DNA of 64,000 nt from Arachis hypogaea (Eukaryota; Streptophyta; Magnoliopsida; Fabales; Fabaceae). Shown here piece after piece: positions 12,067 to 24,601 of the stretch; the stretch's first letter is position 1; each line of letters opens with the position of its first letter. A program made the position numbers and the translations under genes. The notes under the pieces are model-generated. The model was not told the origin of the DNA. It saw nothing but the letters and a program-made list of their open reading frames with translations, and ran no database searches. The stretch is taken from NCBI RefSeq assembly GCF_003086295.3, contig NC_092045.1, positions 91,836,693 to 91,900,692 on the forward strand. The letters are read 5' to 3'.

Positions 12067-12610
12067 ATTCCGAGTAGGATCTGGGATGGGATGACTGTGA
12101 CGAGCTTCAAACTCACGAGTGTTGGGTGCAGTGACAGTGTGCAAAAGGATCAATAGATCTTATTCCGACATGATCGAGAACCGACAGATGATTAGCCATG
12201 CGAAAAACCATAGAGGACCATTTTCACTGAGAGGATGGATGGTAGTCATTGACAACGGTGATCCACCTACATACAGCTTGCCATGGAAAGGAGTATGAAT
12301 GATTGGATGAAGGCAATAGGAAAGCAGAGGCTCAGAGGGAACAAAGCATCTTCATACGTTTATCTGGAATTCCCAACAATGAATTGCATAAGTATTTCTA
12401 TCCTATTTTCTATTCTATTTCGTTTTTCAATTATCAAAACCCCACATCCATTTGAATCTGCCTGACTGAGATTTTCAAAGATGACCATAGCTTGCTTCAA
12501 GTCGACAATCTCTGTGGGATCGACCCTTACTCACGTAAGGTATTACTTGGACGACCCAATGCACTTGCTGGTCAGCTGCACGAAGTTGTGTATCACGATT
12601 TCGTGTACCA
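12067..12610 (+). repeat. 3' LTR of element F, second part
   Basis: The LTR resumes with ATTCCGAGTAGGATCTGGGA directly after the duplicated GTGGT and ends at ...ATTTCGTGTACCA (12610). The solo LTR at 62419-63448 reads straight through the equivalent of the junction (GTCTGTGGTATTCCGAG at about 62882), which proves the insertion point. Confidence 0.88.
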
Positions 12611-12702
12611 GTTTATCACTGGTATTCTTGCTTCATTTTTTTTTCAATTTTCATGGTTTCTAAAATCAAGCTTTGAAATCGTTTTGAAGATAATGGAACT
12701 TC

Positions 12703-12878
12703 AGAAATACACCCAAACAATTATAGAAATACACCCAAAGGATTACAGAAATACACCCAAATGGTTATAGGAATTCACCCAAATGATTATAGAAATACAC
12801 CCAAAGAATTACAGAAATACATCTAAAGGATTACAAAAATACACCCAAAGGATTTAAGAAATACACCCAAAATTCGTT
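12703..12878 (+). repeat. 22-bp minisatellite, about 8 copies
   Basis: Eight tandem degenerate copies of a unit like AGAAATACACCCAAAGGATTAC. From 12611 to 12702 I see no feature. From 12879 to 13220 there is a purine-rich stretch (GAAGAAGAGG...) without a convincing gene. Confidence 0.9.
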
Positions 12879-13220
12879 GAAGTATACCTTATGCATAATT
12901 CAGAACTCTTTCTCTTTCTTCTCCTCATCTTCTGCTGCTTCTTCTTCTTCAAAAACAATTTCAGAGCTTGATGTCAAAAAACAATAGAAATCGAGAATAA
13001 CGAAGAAAGAAAATAGAGAGTAAAGTACGTAAATGAAGAAGGAGAAAGAGAAGGCAAGAAATAAAAGAAAAGAAGAAGAAGAAGAGGAAGAGGAAGAAGA
13101 ACATGCAGCAAGAAAAATAAGAATGTGCAGTGAAAAACGTACAATAACGGTTTGAAGCGCGTTAATATAAATGACTTGTAAAAACTTGTATAAAAAAATG
13201 CTTGTATGTGAAGAATTATT

Positions 13221-13976
13221 CAATAAAAAATAAATTATTTTTTGTGATATATATAGTAATTATTGATAAATTATCTTTTTTCCAAAGCTTTAAAATTTAT
13301 ATTATGTTCTTTTTTTTCAATTAATACTATATTTTTCTTAAAATTTGATAACAGGGTCATTTTTATCCTTTCCACTAAATACATTTCTTTTTCTAATTTT
13401 AAAATTTTAATTTCTTTTAAATTCAATCACCATTTTTAATCAATTAAGTTAAGATATTTTTAGTATTTTGCATTTATGTTCATAAATCATAGATTATATT
13501 TTAAAGAAAAAAGATGCCATAAAAATCAGAATAAAAGATATTACGTTCGGAGAGAAGCAAGAGAATATGAGTCTATATGACAAATATGGATTTACATCAT
13601 AAATAAAATTCTTGTAGGTAATTAATAATGGCATGAATAATAAAATAATTAATTAATATTTGAGGCAGATATGAATATTAAAATACTTATTCTATTTTGT
13701 CTTATTATTATTTGGATAATAATTTAATATTTTTTGTGATAATATAATAGTTTAATATGCTCCCACTAATGCATTAGCTTTTTTTTTTTTTGAATTAGAG
13801 AAAAAGAGGTATATTTGATGAAAATGATGAAAATAACACTGTTATCAAGTTTAAGGAGAAATATAATATTAATTGAAAAAAAAAGAAAAAATAAGGTAAA
13901 TTTTAGAATTTTAGTAAAAGGATAATTTATCAATAATTACTAAATATATCACAACGATAATTTACTTTTTATTTTA
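13221..13976. mobile_element. Long terminal-inverted-repeat element (MULE/foldback-like MITE)
   Basis: The left arm (about 13221-13425) and right arm (about 13775-13976) are inverted copies. For example TAGTAATTATTGATAAATTA at 13254-13273 pairs with TAATTTATCAATAATTACTA at 13923-13942, and CAATTAATACTATATTTTTC pairs with the segment at about 13856-13876. The arms are near 200 bp with scattered mismatches around a 350-bp AT-rich middle. No coding capacity. I could not fix the target duplication, so the ends are approximate. Confidence 0.6.
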
Positions 13977-13995
13977 GAAAGGGTGTGATAGAATT

Positions 13996-14079
<84 letters not shown>
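13996..14079. repeat. (CA)n(TA)n microsatellite
   Basis: A short CA run (13996-14010) continues into about 34 AT dinucleotides (14011-14079). Confidence 0.97.
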
Positions 14080-14082
<3 letters not shown>

Positions 14083-15298
14083 GTTATTTTTTATTAATCA
14101 AATAATTATATATAAAAAGTATACTTTTAATTAACACATTAATTTTAATTTAATAAATTAATTTTTTTTGTCTATATATACATGACACAGATTTTTTTTA
14201 ACTTGTTATAGAAACTAATTTTTTGCAATAAAAATTTTAGAGAAAATAACAAATAAATTTTTGGCCTTTTAATTTTTGAACATTTAAATTTTCGAAAATT
14301 TGAAATTACATTTAAGTTTTTTATTTTTTAAAATTTGGATATATTGATGTCTCATGTTCACTTAAATCTGTCAAACTCAACGAAAAATCAAATGTAATTC
14401 TCGTTGTACTAATTAACCTGAATGATATAGATACACAAATAAAAATTTTTTTAAAATAGAACAAATTAAATCCAAAAATTGATGTGTTCAGATTTTAAAA
14501 AAATAAAAAATTTAAATATATTTTTAAATCTTTAATAATTAAATGTCTATATATAGACTAAAAAAATCAGAAATTAATGTGTCTTTTTCTCAAAATTTTA
14601 AATATAAAGTCAAGAAATTTGTAAAATGATAAAGTAGTTGTAACTTTCTTTTTATATCAAATTTAATGATAGATAATCTGTATGAGTGGCAAAATGATCT
14701 CATACACATTAGTATAAATAAGTACGTTTAATATAACTTATTCGGGGTATATATTGTTTTTTTTTTTTTTAAAATAGCATGATTGCGGATTGAGCGTTGA
14801 CCATTGGTATAATTATGTAATAACTTCAAAAGTTTGATAAACATCACTTGCTTTTAAACACTTCCACAATTGGCATAACTCGAGGTATATATATCCCGGA
14901 CAGCAACAAACTATAACTATAACTATATATATTAAGAAGAGTATTTATTTTATGTACACTGCTAATATAAAATATCATTTCACTTAAATTGTAAACAGTT
15001 GACTTTAGCTAAACAATAAATATAAAAAACTAATACTATCAATAGATTAAAGAATTTAATTTAATATACTAAAAAATAATTTTTAATGTGCATTCAATTA
15101 CATAACATTATGTCGCAAAAAAAATTATATCGAATAAGTGAATAATTATTTAAAGGAATATATGTGTGATTAAACGATTGTGTACAACATTTTATATTTT
15201 TTATAATATATCAAAACTAAAACACAAATTATTATAGAAGAATGTAATTTATATTAATATAAAAATATTAATAACCAATATTCTTATATTTTCTTATA
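14080..15298. other. AT-rich intergenic DNA, nothing recognised
   Basis: No open frame of useful length, no repeat ends and no RNA gene recognised. Confidence 0.6.
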
Positions 15299-15307
15299 TT
15301 TAAATTA

Positions 15308-15615
15308 GGTTTAATTACTTTATTGGTCTCTATAGTTTCGTAAAATTTTTAATTATATTTCTATATTTTTTTCTTTTTAATTGAGTCCCTGCACTAAATT
15401 TTTGTTTCAATTAGGTCTCTTTTGGCAGCAATTGGCTTAATTGTATAGGAATCAAACTAAAAAAAAAATAGTACAGGGACCTAAATAAAAGGACAAAAAA
15501 AGTGTAGGGACCCAATTTAAAAAAATGGTGCAATAACTCAATTAAAAGGAAAAAAAGTATAGGAACTTAATTAAAAATTTCGCAAAACTATAGAGACCAA
15601 TAGAGTAATTAAACT
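15308..15615. mobile_element. MULE-type MITE with 9-bp target duplication
   Basis: Left end GGTTTAATTACTTTATTGG and inverted right end AGTTTAATTACTCTATTGG extend into inverted repeats of roughly 100 bp or more (CTCTATAGTTT..., then AATTGAGTCCCT). Perfect 9-bp duplications TTTAAATTA flank it at 15299-15307 and 15616-15624. A 9-bp duplication is the Mutator signature. A half copy lies at 47229-47345. Confidence 0.85.
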
Positions 15616-15881
15616 TTTAAATTAATAATAACAAAAATTTTATTTTATTTTACAACGATGCTACATGTATAAACGTTTTTTAATTAAATCTAACTAAATT
15701 TCATAACTCCAACGAAAAAAGTGCATACATACGTCGCCATTTCTTCTTTTTTGTACTTCTATAGTACACATATTTTTTATGGAGAGTACAAAAATTTATT
15801 GATATAATATAAAAAATTCTGTATATGTATACAAAAATTTTTGTACATAATATAAATTTATCAGTATAATATAGAAGTTTT

Positions 15882-15974
15882 TGTATATATCATATAAATA
15901 TTTTCACATAACACAAATATTTTTGCATTGTATATATCATATAAATATTTTCACATAACACAAATATTTTTGCA
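15882..15974. repeat. 47-bp tandem duplication
   Basis: The unit starting TGTATATATCATATAAATAT occurs at 15882 and again at 15929, almost identical. Confidence 0.85.
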
Positions 15975-16528
15975 CATAGCATAAAAATTTTTGCTGCAAA
16001 TATATTTGTTAGTTGGGTGAGTTAATCTTTTAAATATGTGATTCTTCAAAAATTTATGTATTATACAACAAATTTTTTGTGCTATGCGCTAAGATTTCTA
16101 TAAAGCATATTAAAATTTATATGTTATGCGTATTTTGTTAATTAGGTATCAATGTTTTAGATATATAGTCTTTTAAAAATTTTTGTATTATATACTCAAA
16201 TTCTGTACTGTGCACTAATATTTCTGTGCTCTAATTTTTAAACATGTATAGAAAAAAAAAAGATGAAGATAATAAGAACAATAATGATAATAATAAAGAA
16301 GAATTAAAAGAAGAGAGAAAAAAAATTAAAACAACAATAATAGTGGCAGAAGCAACAACAAAAAAAATATACAAAAAAATAAAGACAACGACAATGAGAA
16401 TAACGGAAGAGGAGAAAAAAATAGCTCTCGTGTCACTTTTTTAATTTTGATATTGAGATTGGAGTGGTGTATAGCATGGTTATGGGAGTGCAGGGTATAT
16501 AACCAAGATGTGACGACTGTGATTAATA

Positions 16529-16574
16529 AATCGGACGGTCCGATTGGGGGGAGAGTAATCAGACGGTCTGATTA
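16529..16574. promoter_or_regulatory. Two related dyad-symmetry motifs
   Basis: AATCGGACGGTCCGATT (16529-16545) and TAATCAGACGGTCTGATTA (16556-16574) are both perfect odd-centred palindromes that differ by compensating changes. A weaker AATCAAACCGTCTAATTT follows at about 16595. Similar motifs recur at about 53997-54071 beside a MULE relic. Confidence 0.5.
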
Positions 16575-17250
16575 TATACATTGCAGATGCACAAATCAAA
16601 CCGTCTAATTTACATACTGCATACCATGCGTCAAATATGCATGCATTCCCAACCCCTGTTTGTATCCTATCCTTGATAAAGAAATACCATCCCTTTCACT
16701 CTCATTCTACTCGTGCCCCACTCACCTCCAATTCCACCTTCTCTTCTCTTCTCTCATTGTTGATGTAGAAATCGGACCTGGAAAGAAAAAATTTGGACCA
16801 CCAGTCTTCCTTCAACAATGGTAAGGAGAAAAAAAAAACGTCAATCGTCCAAAACTTTACATTGCTAATTATCTTGATCATCTTAATTATTTAAGTTTTT
16901 ATTATCAAATATTTTGATTTAATAGTGATAATAATGATAATGTTAGATAATAGAAATATTATAGTAATAATTTTTATTAAGATTATAGGCATGATAAAAA
17001 TAATTAGTATTAATTGTTATAAATAGTCAATAAAATAAAATAAATTTAAAAAATATTTAAAAAATTATTGAATCAATTATTATTATTATTATGAGTATAT
17101 TATTTAGATATTTGATTAAGGATTAATGATTTATTGTTGTGTGTTGTTAGAATAGAGTAGTTACTTAAAAATATTTGTTTGTTATGTTGAAAGTAAAAAT
17201 TTTAAAATTGTTTAAATATAATAATTGTTGGAAGTGAATTAATTAATGTA

Positions 17251-17287
<37 letters not shown>

Positions 17288-17440
17288 GTTATAGTACCAT
17301 GAAGAATGAAAACCGAATAAATTTAGTGTAATTTAGGTAATAAATTATGTTGGTAATACTAAATTTTAAATATGAATTTAATAAATTATTTATAATTACT
17401 GATAGATTTGGTGATATAAAATATATATATATATATAATA

Positions 17441-17478
<38 letters not shown>

Positions 17479-17859
17479 TTAATTGAGGTGTTTAATACTT
17501 TTTAAAATTATTCTGGTTATATAAATAGAAAATAAGTAATAAAAATTATTATTATTATAAAATAATTAGGTTTTAGACATTAGAATATGTAGTTTTAATG
17601 TATCTAATAAAAATTAGATTTATATTTAAGATTATTTTAAGGTTTATTGATACTTATTAGAATCTAATAAATATAAATGTGAATCCTTTGTAAAATAGAT
17701 TTAGTATATTTTGAGTAGTCAATAATATAGTTGTTAATATGATTATGTTTTATTGGTTATATGATAATAAAAATTTGATTATGTTAAATTCAATTTGTTA
17801 ATTAAATATGGCTATATTTATTTAATGTGATATATGGATACATTTTGTATGGTTTACGA

Positions 17860-18565
17860 ATGTTGCAATATAACTACTTAATGTCGCCGGATCTGTACAA
17901 TCAAATTGTGGAGGAGCATTTACGAGAGACTGGCTTTTATCATGTTTCCCATATTGGAGTTGTCCAATGTCAGTCGACATTGGTTAATGCTCTAATCGAG
18001 AGATGGCGCCCTGAGACTCACACATTCCATTTTCCGGTTGGTGAGTGTGTTGTGACGTTGGAGGACGTGACGATAATTCTTGGTCTTCTGGCGAATGGTC
18101 GCCAGTTACAGGACCAACGTTCAGTAGTTATGAGGCCTTAGAGGCCGAATGCTTGGATCAATTTGGTGTTGCACCTAGGAAGATAGACTATAGAGGAAGC
18201 TTCATAAATTTGACGTAGTTTCGAAGACTGAAAGATCATTTAGTGTTGGCTGATGATATTCACATTCAGAGGTACATGAAGTGCCACATAATGTTATTAT
18301 TTGGGACCATTATGTTTGGAGACAAGTCTGGGATAGCGATACACTGGAAGTTTCTGCCATTGCTCCGTAACTTTGTTGGGATCATACAATTTAGTTGGGG
18401 ATCAGCATGCCTGACACACCTTTATAGAGTATTATGTAGGCCATCTCATGTCGACTGCAAGGAGATTGATGGTCCACTGACACTTTTGCTTACCTGGACT
18501 TGGATCTGTCTACCATTTCTTGTGTCGATTCCTGGCAATCCTCGACTCTTTTCAATTGCAAACAG
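17860..18565 (+). pseudogene. Plant mobile domain (MAIN-like) gene relic, N-terminal part
   Basis: From ATG 17860 the frame reads MLQYNYLMSPDLYNQIVEEH, then IERWRPETHTFHFPVGE and VTLEDVTIILGL. These are hallmarks of the plant mobile domain of MAINTENANCE OF MERISTEMS-like proteins (often annotated as serine/threonine phosphatase 7 long form homologs). A stop at 18139 and a frame change follow, and the frame resumes with HIQRYMKCHIMLLFGTIMFGDKSG and later CKEIDGPLTLLLTW to FSIANR. The exon should end at CAG 18565, but the donor reads AT instead of GT. Forty bases later the 27-kb element C is inserted; the gene resumes at 45803. Family members act in silencing or belong to transposons. This copy is dead. 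Confidence 0.8.
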
Positions 18566-18622
18566 ATAAATATAATTACTATCTGATTTGAAAAAGTGTA
18601 GCACGTTGGTGTGGTGTTTTAA

Positions 18623-20173
18623 TGATAAACCCCAAGGGTTTATCTTGTGTTGAATTTAGGGGATTTTATCACCTTTTACCCATATTTATTCAATGAAATA
18701 GCATGGTTTTATAACTTCTCCCTTAATTGCGCTTAAGAGTGAAAACATACTTTTTAGGACTTAAAATAGCTAAATCTAATTCTCCTTGATTCCATTAGAT
18801 GCTTTGATATGTTTGCTAAGTGATTTCAGATTTAGGAGGTAAGGATTGGATCAAGGGAATGAAGGAAAAGCATGTAGAAATGGAGAACTCATGAAGAAAT
18901 GTAGGAATCACAAAAGCTGTCAAGCCAACCTCTTCGCACTTAATAGACCATAACTTGAGCTACAGAGGTCCAAATGATGCGGTTCTAGTTGCGTTGGAAA
19001 GCTAACATCTGGGGCTTTAAAATGATATAAGATTTGCCATAGTTGCACCGCGTATAGAGGTGTGCACGCGCACGATACGCAGACACGCCGATGGTGGCAC
19101 ATGATCCACTTAATGCAACTCGTGGCCAGCGATTTTAGAAGCCTTATGGGCCCAATCCAACTCATTTCTGATGCTATTTAAGCCAAGGATTGAAGAGGGA
19201 TGACATACTTTGGATCATTAGTTTAGTTTAGCTTAGTTTAGTAGTTAGAGTTAGTTTCTAGAGAGAGAAGCTCTCACTTCTCTCTAGAATTAGGATTAGG
19301 TTTAGTTCTTAGATCTAGATTTATATTCATGCTTTCTTCTACTTCTACCTTTCAATTCCTTGTTGTTACATTCATTCTTCTTCTATTCTTTTGTTGTAAT
19401 TTTCTTTATGTTGTTTCTATATTTTGTTGTAGATCTACTCTTGTTCCTTCTCTCTTCTTTCCATTCTATTCAAGGTAATTCATAATAATTGTGCTTCTTT
19501 TGATTGTTGTTGTTAATTCCTTGTAATAATTGTTGTTAGATTCTATTCTTGTTATCAATTTACTTTGCTTTTCTTTTGTACCTTCCAAGTGTTTGATGAA
19601 ATGCTTGGTTGGATTTTAGTATAGATTTTGTTCCTCTTGGCCTAGGTAGAGTAATTAGTGACTCTTGAGTTATCTAATTCCTTTGTTGATTGATAATTAG
19701 AAGTTGCTAATTGATTTGAATGCCTCTAAAACTAGTCTTTCCTTTAGGAGTTGATTAGGACTTGAGGAATCAAATTGATTCATCCACTTGACTTTCCTCC
19801 ATGGTTAGAGGTTAACTAAGTGGTAGCAATGAGCAATTTATGGTCACAGTTGAGGAGGATAACTAGGATAGGACTTCTAGTTCTCATATCTTGCCAAGAG
19901 CTTTGTTAGTTGTTAGTTTATTTTCTTTGCCATTTTATATTTCTTGTCTAAAATCTTAAAAACCCCAAACATAACTCACAACCAATAACAAGACACTTTA
20001 TTATAATTCCTAGGGCGAACGACCCGAGGTTCAATACTTCGGTTATTAATTTTAGGGGTTTGTTTTAGTGACAAACAATATTTTGTATGAAAGGATTATT
20101 GCTTGGTTTAGAAACTATACTTGCAACGAGAATTCATTTGTGAAATTCTATACCATCAAAAATCCAATCATCG
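18623..20173 (+). repeat. 5' LTR of element B
   Basis: 1551 bp, almost identical to the 3' LTR (1556 bp). It differs by a small indel near the start (CCCCAAGGG against CCCCATTTGTAGGG) and scattered substitutions. The last bases are CATCG instead of CATCA. Confidence 0.9.
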
Positions 20174-20176
20174 AAA

Positions 20177-20193
20177 TGGTGCCGTTGCCGGAG
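20177..20193 (+). other. Primer binding site, tRNA-Asp type (element B)
   Basis: TGGTGCCGTTGCCGGAG lies 3 nt after the LTR. It matches the tRNA-Asp primer site except for T in place of C at position 4 and A in place of G at position 16. Confidence 0.82.
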
Positions 20194-20549
20194 AATTACA
20201 ATGGTGTTGTGTTATTGGTTATTGTATATATGTGAATATTGTGAATAGCTTGATTTTTTTGGATTGTTTGTTAGTTTTTGCTAGTTTTAGGATTTTGTTT
20301 CATTATTTCTTATTAGCTTTTATTTCTTATTTTCTCTTTTCATCATGAATTCTCACTTTGGCTATGAGTGTGATTACATATGTTGTAGGAAGTGGAGATT
20401 ACAATGAAGAGATGCATCGAGGATGGGATGACCAAAGGTGGGAGGAGCCATATGCATATGATCAATCTTCATGGCAACAACCTCCACCAATGCACTATGA
20501 AGAAGAGCCATTCTATGATGCATACACTACCACAAATATGGGCTTTAGC

Positions 20550-20945
20550 AACGCCAAAATTTGTAACGCCTTAAAACCGTTCTCTTAGATGGTTTTAGAG
20601 AATGGTTTTTTAAACTGTCGTTGTTGAAGTTCAATTTTTCATTACGTTATAATAACAAAATAAAACCGTTCTCTTTGACTATTTTAAAGAACGGTTTTAT
20701 AACCGTTACAATGATTTATTTTTAGGCAACGGTTTTTTATTGTTGTTTAAATATTTGTAACAAAAGATACACATAAAAACCGTTGCCAATATTGTAACAC
20801 TTTAAAACCGTTCTATTAAATGATCTTAAAGAATGGTTTTTATAACATTGCTGTTGAAGTTCAATTTTTCACTACGTTATAACAACAAAATAAAACCGTT
20901 CTCTTTGACTATCTTAAAGAACGGTTTTATAACCGTTACATCAAT
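20550..20945. repeat. Left subterminal repeats of the CACTA element
   Basis: A block of about 235 bp is present twice in tandem (around 20557-20725 and 20796-20945), each with ACCGTTCTCTTTGACTAT and AAAGAACGGTTTTATAACCG. Pairs of AAAACCGTT and AACGGTTTT face each other. Confidence 0.8.
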
Positions 20946-21839
20946 TGTTTTATGAAGAAATAATTTTCTAATGTTGTTTAAATAATTTAACAAATAATAG
21001 TTTTTGTTCCATTTAATTCCCGCTCTAAAATTTAACATATAATATTTTTTTACACTTAAAGAAAAATCCAAAAAAAAATATTCAGAACCCTAACGCAGAC
21101 TTTCCGCTCGTTCTTTTTCCTCCCCCTAGCGAACCCTAACCCACCACCATTCATCATCTTCCCTCCCTCTACTAGCGAGCCTTAACCGATCACCATAACC
21201 CACCATTCATCATCGTACGTTAGCCATCATCGCATAACTTCACGCAGTCCTCACCATACCATCGAGCCCCAACCCACCTTAATATGAACTCTTTATTTTT
21301 AGAAATTAATCAATTAAGAATAATTAAATTAATTTTATTAATATTTAGAGTTAAAGCTAATTAATATTCTTGTGAAATTTTTATGATTGGTTATTTCACA
21401 TAATTTAAAATTAAAAATTCAGTAATAGAAAAACTATATAATTTAATTTAAGTCACTTTTATTATAAATAAATTATGATTTATTTTATTAATTTGAATTC
21501 TTAAAAAATTAATTTATTAATTTATTAGGAATGATTAAATTAATTTTTATATTATATAAATTAAAATTAAAAGTTTGATAATAAAAAAATAATAAAAAAT
21601 TATATCATTTAATTTAAATAATTAATATTTTTTAGTTTAAACTGTATTTCACAAAAGTGATTAATATATTTATTTTATAATTTAAAATTAAAAATAATTA
21701 TTTAAGCCTATTGATATATTAATAAATAAAATTTTATATTCTAAAAATAATTCTATCTTAAATAATTTATAAAATTATTATATTACTTGTATATATTTTA
21801 TTCTAACTCTAAATTCCCAAATAAAATTCTAATTTAACA

Positions 21840-22290
21840 ATTCCTAACCCTAACATAATGTAAACATACAGAGTCACATACAGAAGGGGAAATAGAGAGG
21901 GGGAAAACGAGAGAAGAGGGAGAGCTCAAAGGAGGAGAGGGGGGATCAGAGAACGGGAAGGAGAGGGGAAGGGAGAGCGCTGCTGGTTGTGACCACAGCC
22001 ACCGTCGCCGCTGACCTTTAGGGGAAAACGAGAGTGAGAGAGAGACACGCAGAACGCGCGACACGAGGAAGAGAAGGAGCTCGTCTTCGTTGCTGCCGTC
22101 GCCGCGCCATGCCGCCGCTGCCGTTCCTTGCAGCTACTGCCGGTGGAAGTAACCAAACAAGGATAGGAGGTCGCTGTTGATGCTGCCGCAGAGAGGAAGG
22201 AAGGGACGCGTGTGAGAAAGTGACGCAACAGAGGAGGAGCCGTTCCTCTGCCGCCGCCGGAATTCCTGGTCGTCTCCGCCGTCGTTCATG
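21840..22290. other. GC-rich cargo segment inside the CACTA element
   Basis: A GC-rich island in AT-rich DNA, with CGCCGCGCCATGCCGCCGCTG around 22101-22121 and CTGCCGCCGCCGG near 22248. An ATG followed by GTGAGT (22288-22296) resembles a first-exon splice donor. The minus-strand frames are low-complexity Ser/Arg/Ala, so I do not call a gene. It could be a captured 5' UTR and first exon of a host gene, possibly SUV3, but this is inference. A second UTR-like stretch with CCCTAACCCACC lies at 21085-21280. The rest, 22330-23770, is AT-rich with nothing recognised. Confidence 0.4.
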
Positions 22291-23780
22291 GTGAGTTGGT
22301 TGTGCCCTAGCTACCAGAACCACCATTTCTGAACTCTTATTGCTCTGTAACAATCCTATAGCTCAGGCAAGTCAACTTTTTGTTGTGAATCCTTTTTTCA
22401 AATTGTGTTCTGTGTAGCTTGTAGACTGGTTATAGTTATTGCTATTTTCATTGTGAATTTAAGATGATTCATTGTTATCCTTTCATTGTGAATTTAAGAT
22501 GATTCATTGTTATCTGTATGAATTTAAGATGATTCATATATTTATTCTTGTATTGATTACTATACTTAATCCGAAAGGATAATTTAGACTAGCTTTGAGT
22601 GATAGGCAAATGTCAAAAAGGAATTTTAACGCATAACCAAAGGGAGATCAATTGATCAAATTAAAGCATACAAAAGTATATAGTACTAATCATTGGCACT
22701 ATAATCCCCTGTAGTTTAGGATCAAACCAAACTTATCTTAAGTACAAAAGTCATTTATGTTTGATAAGAAAGTTATGCATTTACAAGATAATTTTACCAG
22801 CCTCATCCCTATCAGATAAGGAAAGGAAGATCATGTTATACATATACTGTATATTGGCACTAATTATATTTGGAGATAGTTCATGTAAAAGAAAATAAGG
22901 ATCATAAAAAAGTAAGAACAGTAGTGGCATATAACAGAGTTCAAGAGGAAGAAAGAAATTGGCTTTGTAGCACAGAGAAAAATGTTACATAAAAGGACTT
23001 TTTATATTATTAGGGGGTCATTTAGTTTTATTTTCTACATAGTAATGGTAGTTCTTAAAGTTATATATAGAAGTGAATTATGGATATATTTCACCGGAGA
23101 TAAAAGGTAAAAAAGGATTAAATAAGAGGTTGTAGTTGAAGCTAGCATTCAGTTATTATTTTCATGTGTTAATTAATAGTTTGAATAAAAAGAAAACCTT
23201 AATAACATTTTTAGTCATCAAGTCACTTAGTTAGGGAAAATAAATTTAAGACAAGTTGAATATATATATTCTCTTCTTAAGCAAAAAAAAAAAAGGTAAA
23301 ATCATATAAATAATTGTTCATTACTATTAGTGTTGTATGTATCGTGTTCCTTTTTACTACTTTTCTTCATTTGTTTTTCCAAAGTCGAATCCATGTGTTT
23401 TGGTACAAATTAAAGAATATGTGGTATAGACTTTAGTCATGGTTGATGGATGGAAGACCGGCATACTGCGCTTTTAGCTATCACATCACCAGTGATAACT
23501 TGTGAACAAGTTCAACTCTACAATCATTCATTCATTCATTCATGTCACTCTCTTTGTTTCTCTCCACCAACTAAATGCACTACACTCTTAATTTCCCTTC
23601 CAGCAGCCTCTTAAGTAGAGTGCTGTGTATATTTACAGCAGCCTCCTAAGTAGACCAATCCATCTTAAATTCATTGTTATAGTCAATTATCCTTTTTTGT
23701 GAATTTAATTGCATATTTCATTCACTTGTCTTATATAAACAATGGACTAATTGGTAAAAGTTGGCATTCATATTGTTCAG

Positions 23781-24601
23781 AAGAAAATTGAGAATCAAGG
23801 AAAGCATCTTTGTTTAGTAGTATATGGCTCGCTGCCACCAGAAACTCGAACAAGGCAGGTGTGGACTCTTACCTAAGTTTTAATTTCCGTGTTGCCTTTC
23901 ACTTGTTTCATGGAAACCTGATATTTGAATTTAAAGTTTTACTCTCTCTTTCCATACAAAAATTTATGCTATTTGTTTCCTTTTTTCGAAAACTTCACGC
24001 GTGTCAATAATTGACAATAAATATCATGCTAACCAGAATCAGTTGTGGTCCAGTGTTATTTATAATGGATTGTATTTGGATGCCAACCCTTAAGGATTTT
24101 CTGAGTTGAAATTTTAATTAGGACTTCAGGCAAGCATGTTCAATGATGCAACAAGTGAGTTTGATGTTCTAGTGGCCAGTGATGCCATCGGAATGGGTCT
24201 TAATTTATACATATCTAGGATCATATTTCCAACGTTGAAGAAGTTTGATGGTTTTAAATTTTGGGACTTGACTGTATCTGAAATAAAACAGAGTGCAGGT
24301 AACACAAGATTCAACTAAGTAGATAGACACCTTTTTGAAAAAAAGAAAAAAAATAAAGTCAAGAATTGTATTTTATGTTATGTTTTTAGAAATTAATCAA
24401 ATTATATTTTTATATTCTATTCAAATTTGGAAACTTGGATATTTGAATCTTATTTTTTTCCTGGGTTTTTGGATGCATATTATTGTAGGGAGAGTTGGTA
24501 GATATGGGTCAAATTTTTCTGTTGGAGAAGTAACATGCATGGATGCAGAGGATCTACCCTTACTTAATTCATCTTTAAACTCCCGATCACCCACTTTAAA
24601 G
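23781..24601 (+). pseudogene. SUV3: Captured fragment of a SUV3-type ATP-dependent RNA helicase gene
   Basis: Three exon-like blocks keep frame across plausible introns. They are 23781-23858 (KKIENQGKHLC...YGSLPPETRTRQ, donor GT), 24130-24298 ([19 protein letters not shown] and onward) and 24489-24601 (GRVGRYGSNFSVGEVTCMDA, then LNSSLNSRSPTLK, donor GT). They match the C-terminal helicase lobe of plant SUV3, the mitochondrial DExH-box helicase of the RNA degradosome. Motif V ([14 protein letters not shown]) and motif VI (here QSAGRVGRYG instead of Q..GRAGRYG) are visible. The motif VI change, missing N-terminal lobe and missing downstream exons mean it is not a working helicase. Retained introns show that genomic DNA, not cDNA, was captured. 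Confidence 0.85.

Larger units (their letters stand above)
15625..17859. other. AT-rich upstream region of the plant-mobile-domain gene relic
   Basis: Contains a 47-bp tandem pair (15882-15974), many AAATTTTTGT phrases, two dyad motifs at 16529-16574, a pyrimidine-rich stretch (16660-16760) that could be a 5' UTR, and an ATG followed by a splice-donor-like GTAAGG (16818-16826). ATT/AAT microsatellites lie near 17249-17287 and 17430-17477. The first-exon idea is inference. Confidence 0.4.

Noticed and set aside
12900..13223. Minus-strand ORF with a poly-serine run
   Set aside because: It is the translation of a GAA/GAG-rich purine tract. It has no domain, no splice context and no homologue that I recognise.
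21834..22353. Three overlapping minus-strand ORFs in the GC-rich block
   Set aside because: All are low-complexity Ser/Arg/Ala in different frames of one GC-rich segment. This is better explained as captured UTR/first-exon DNA on the plus strand.
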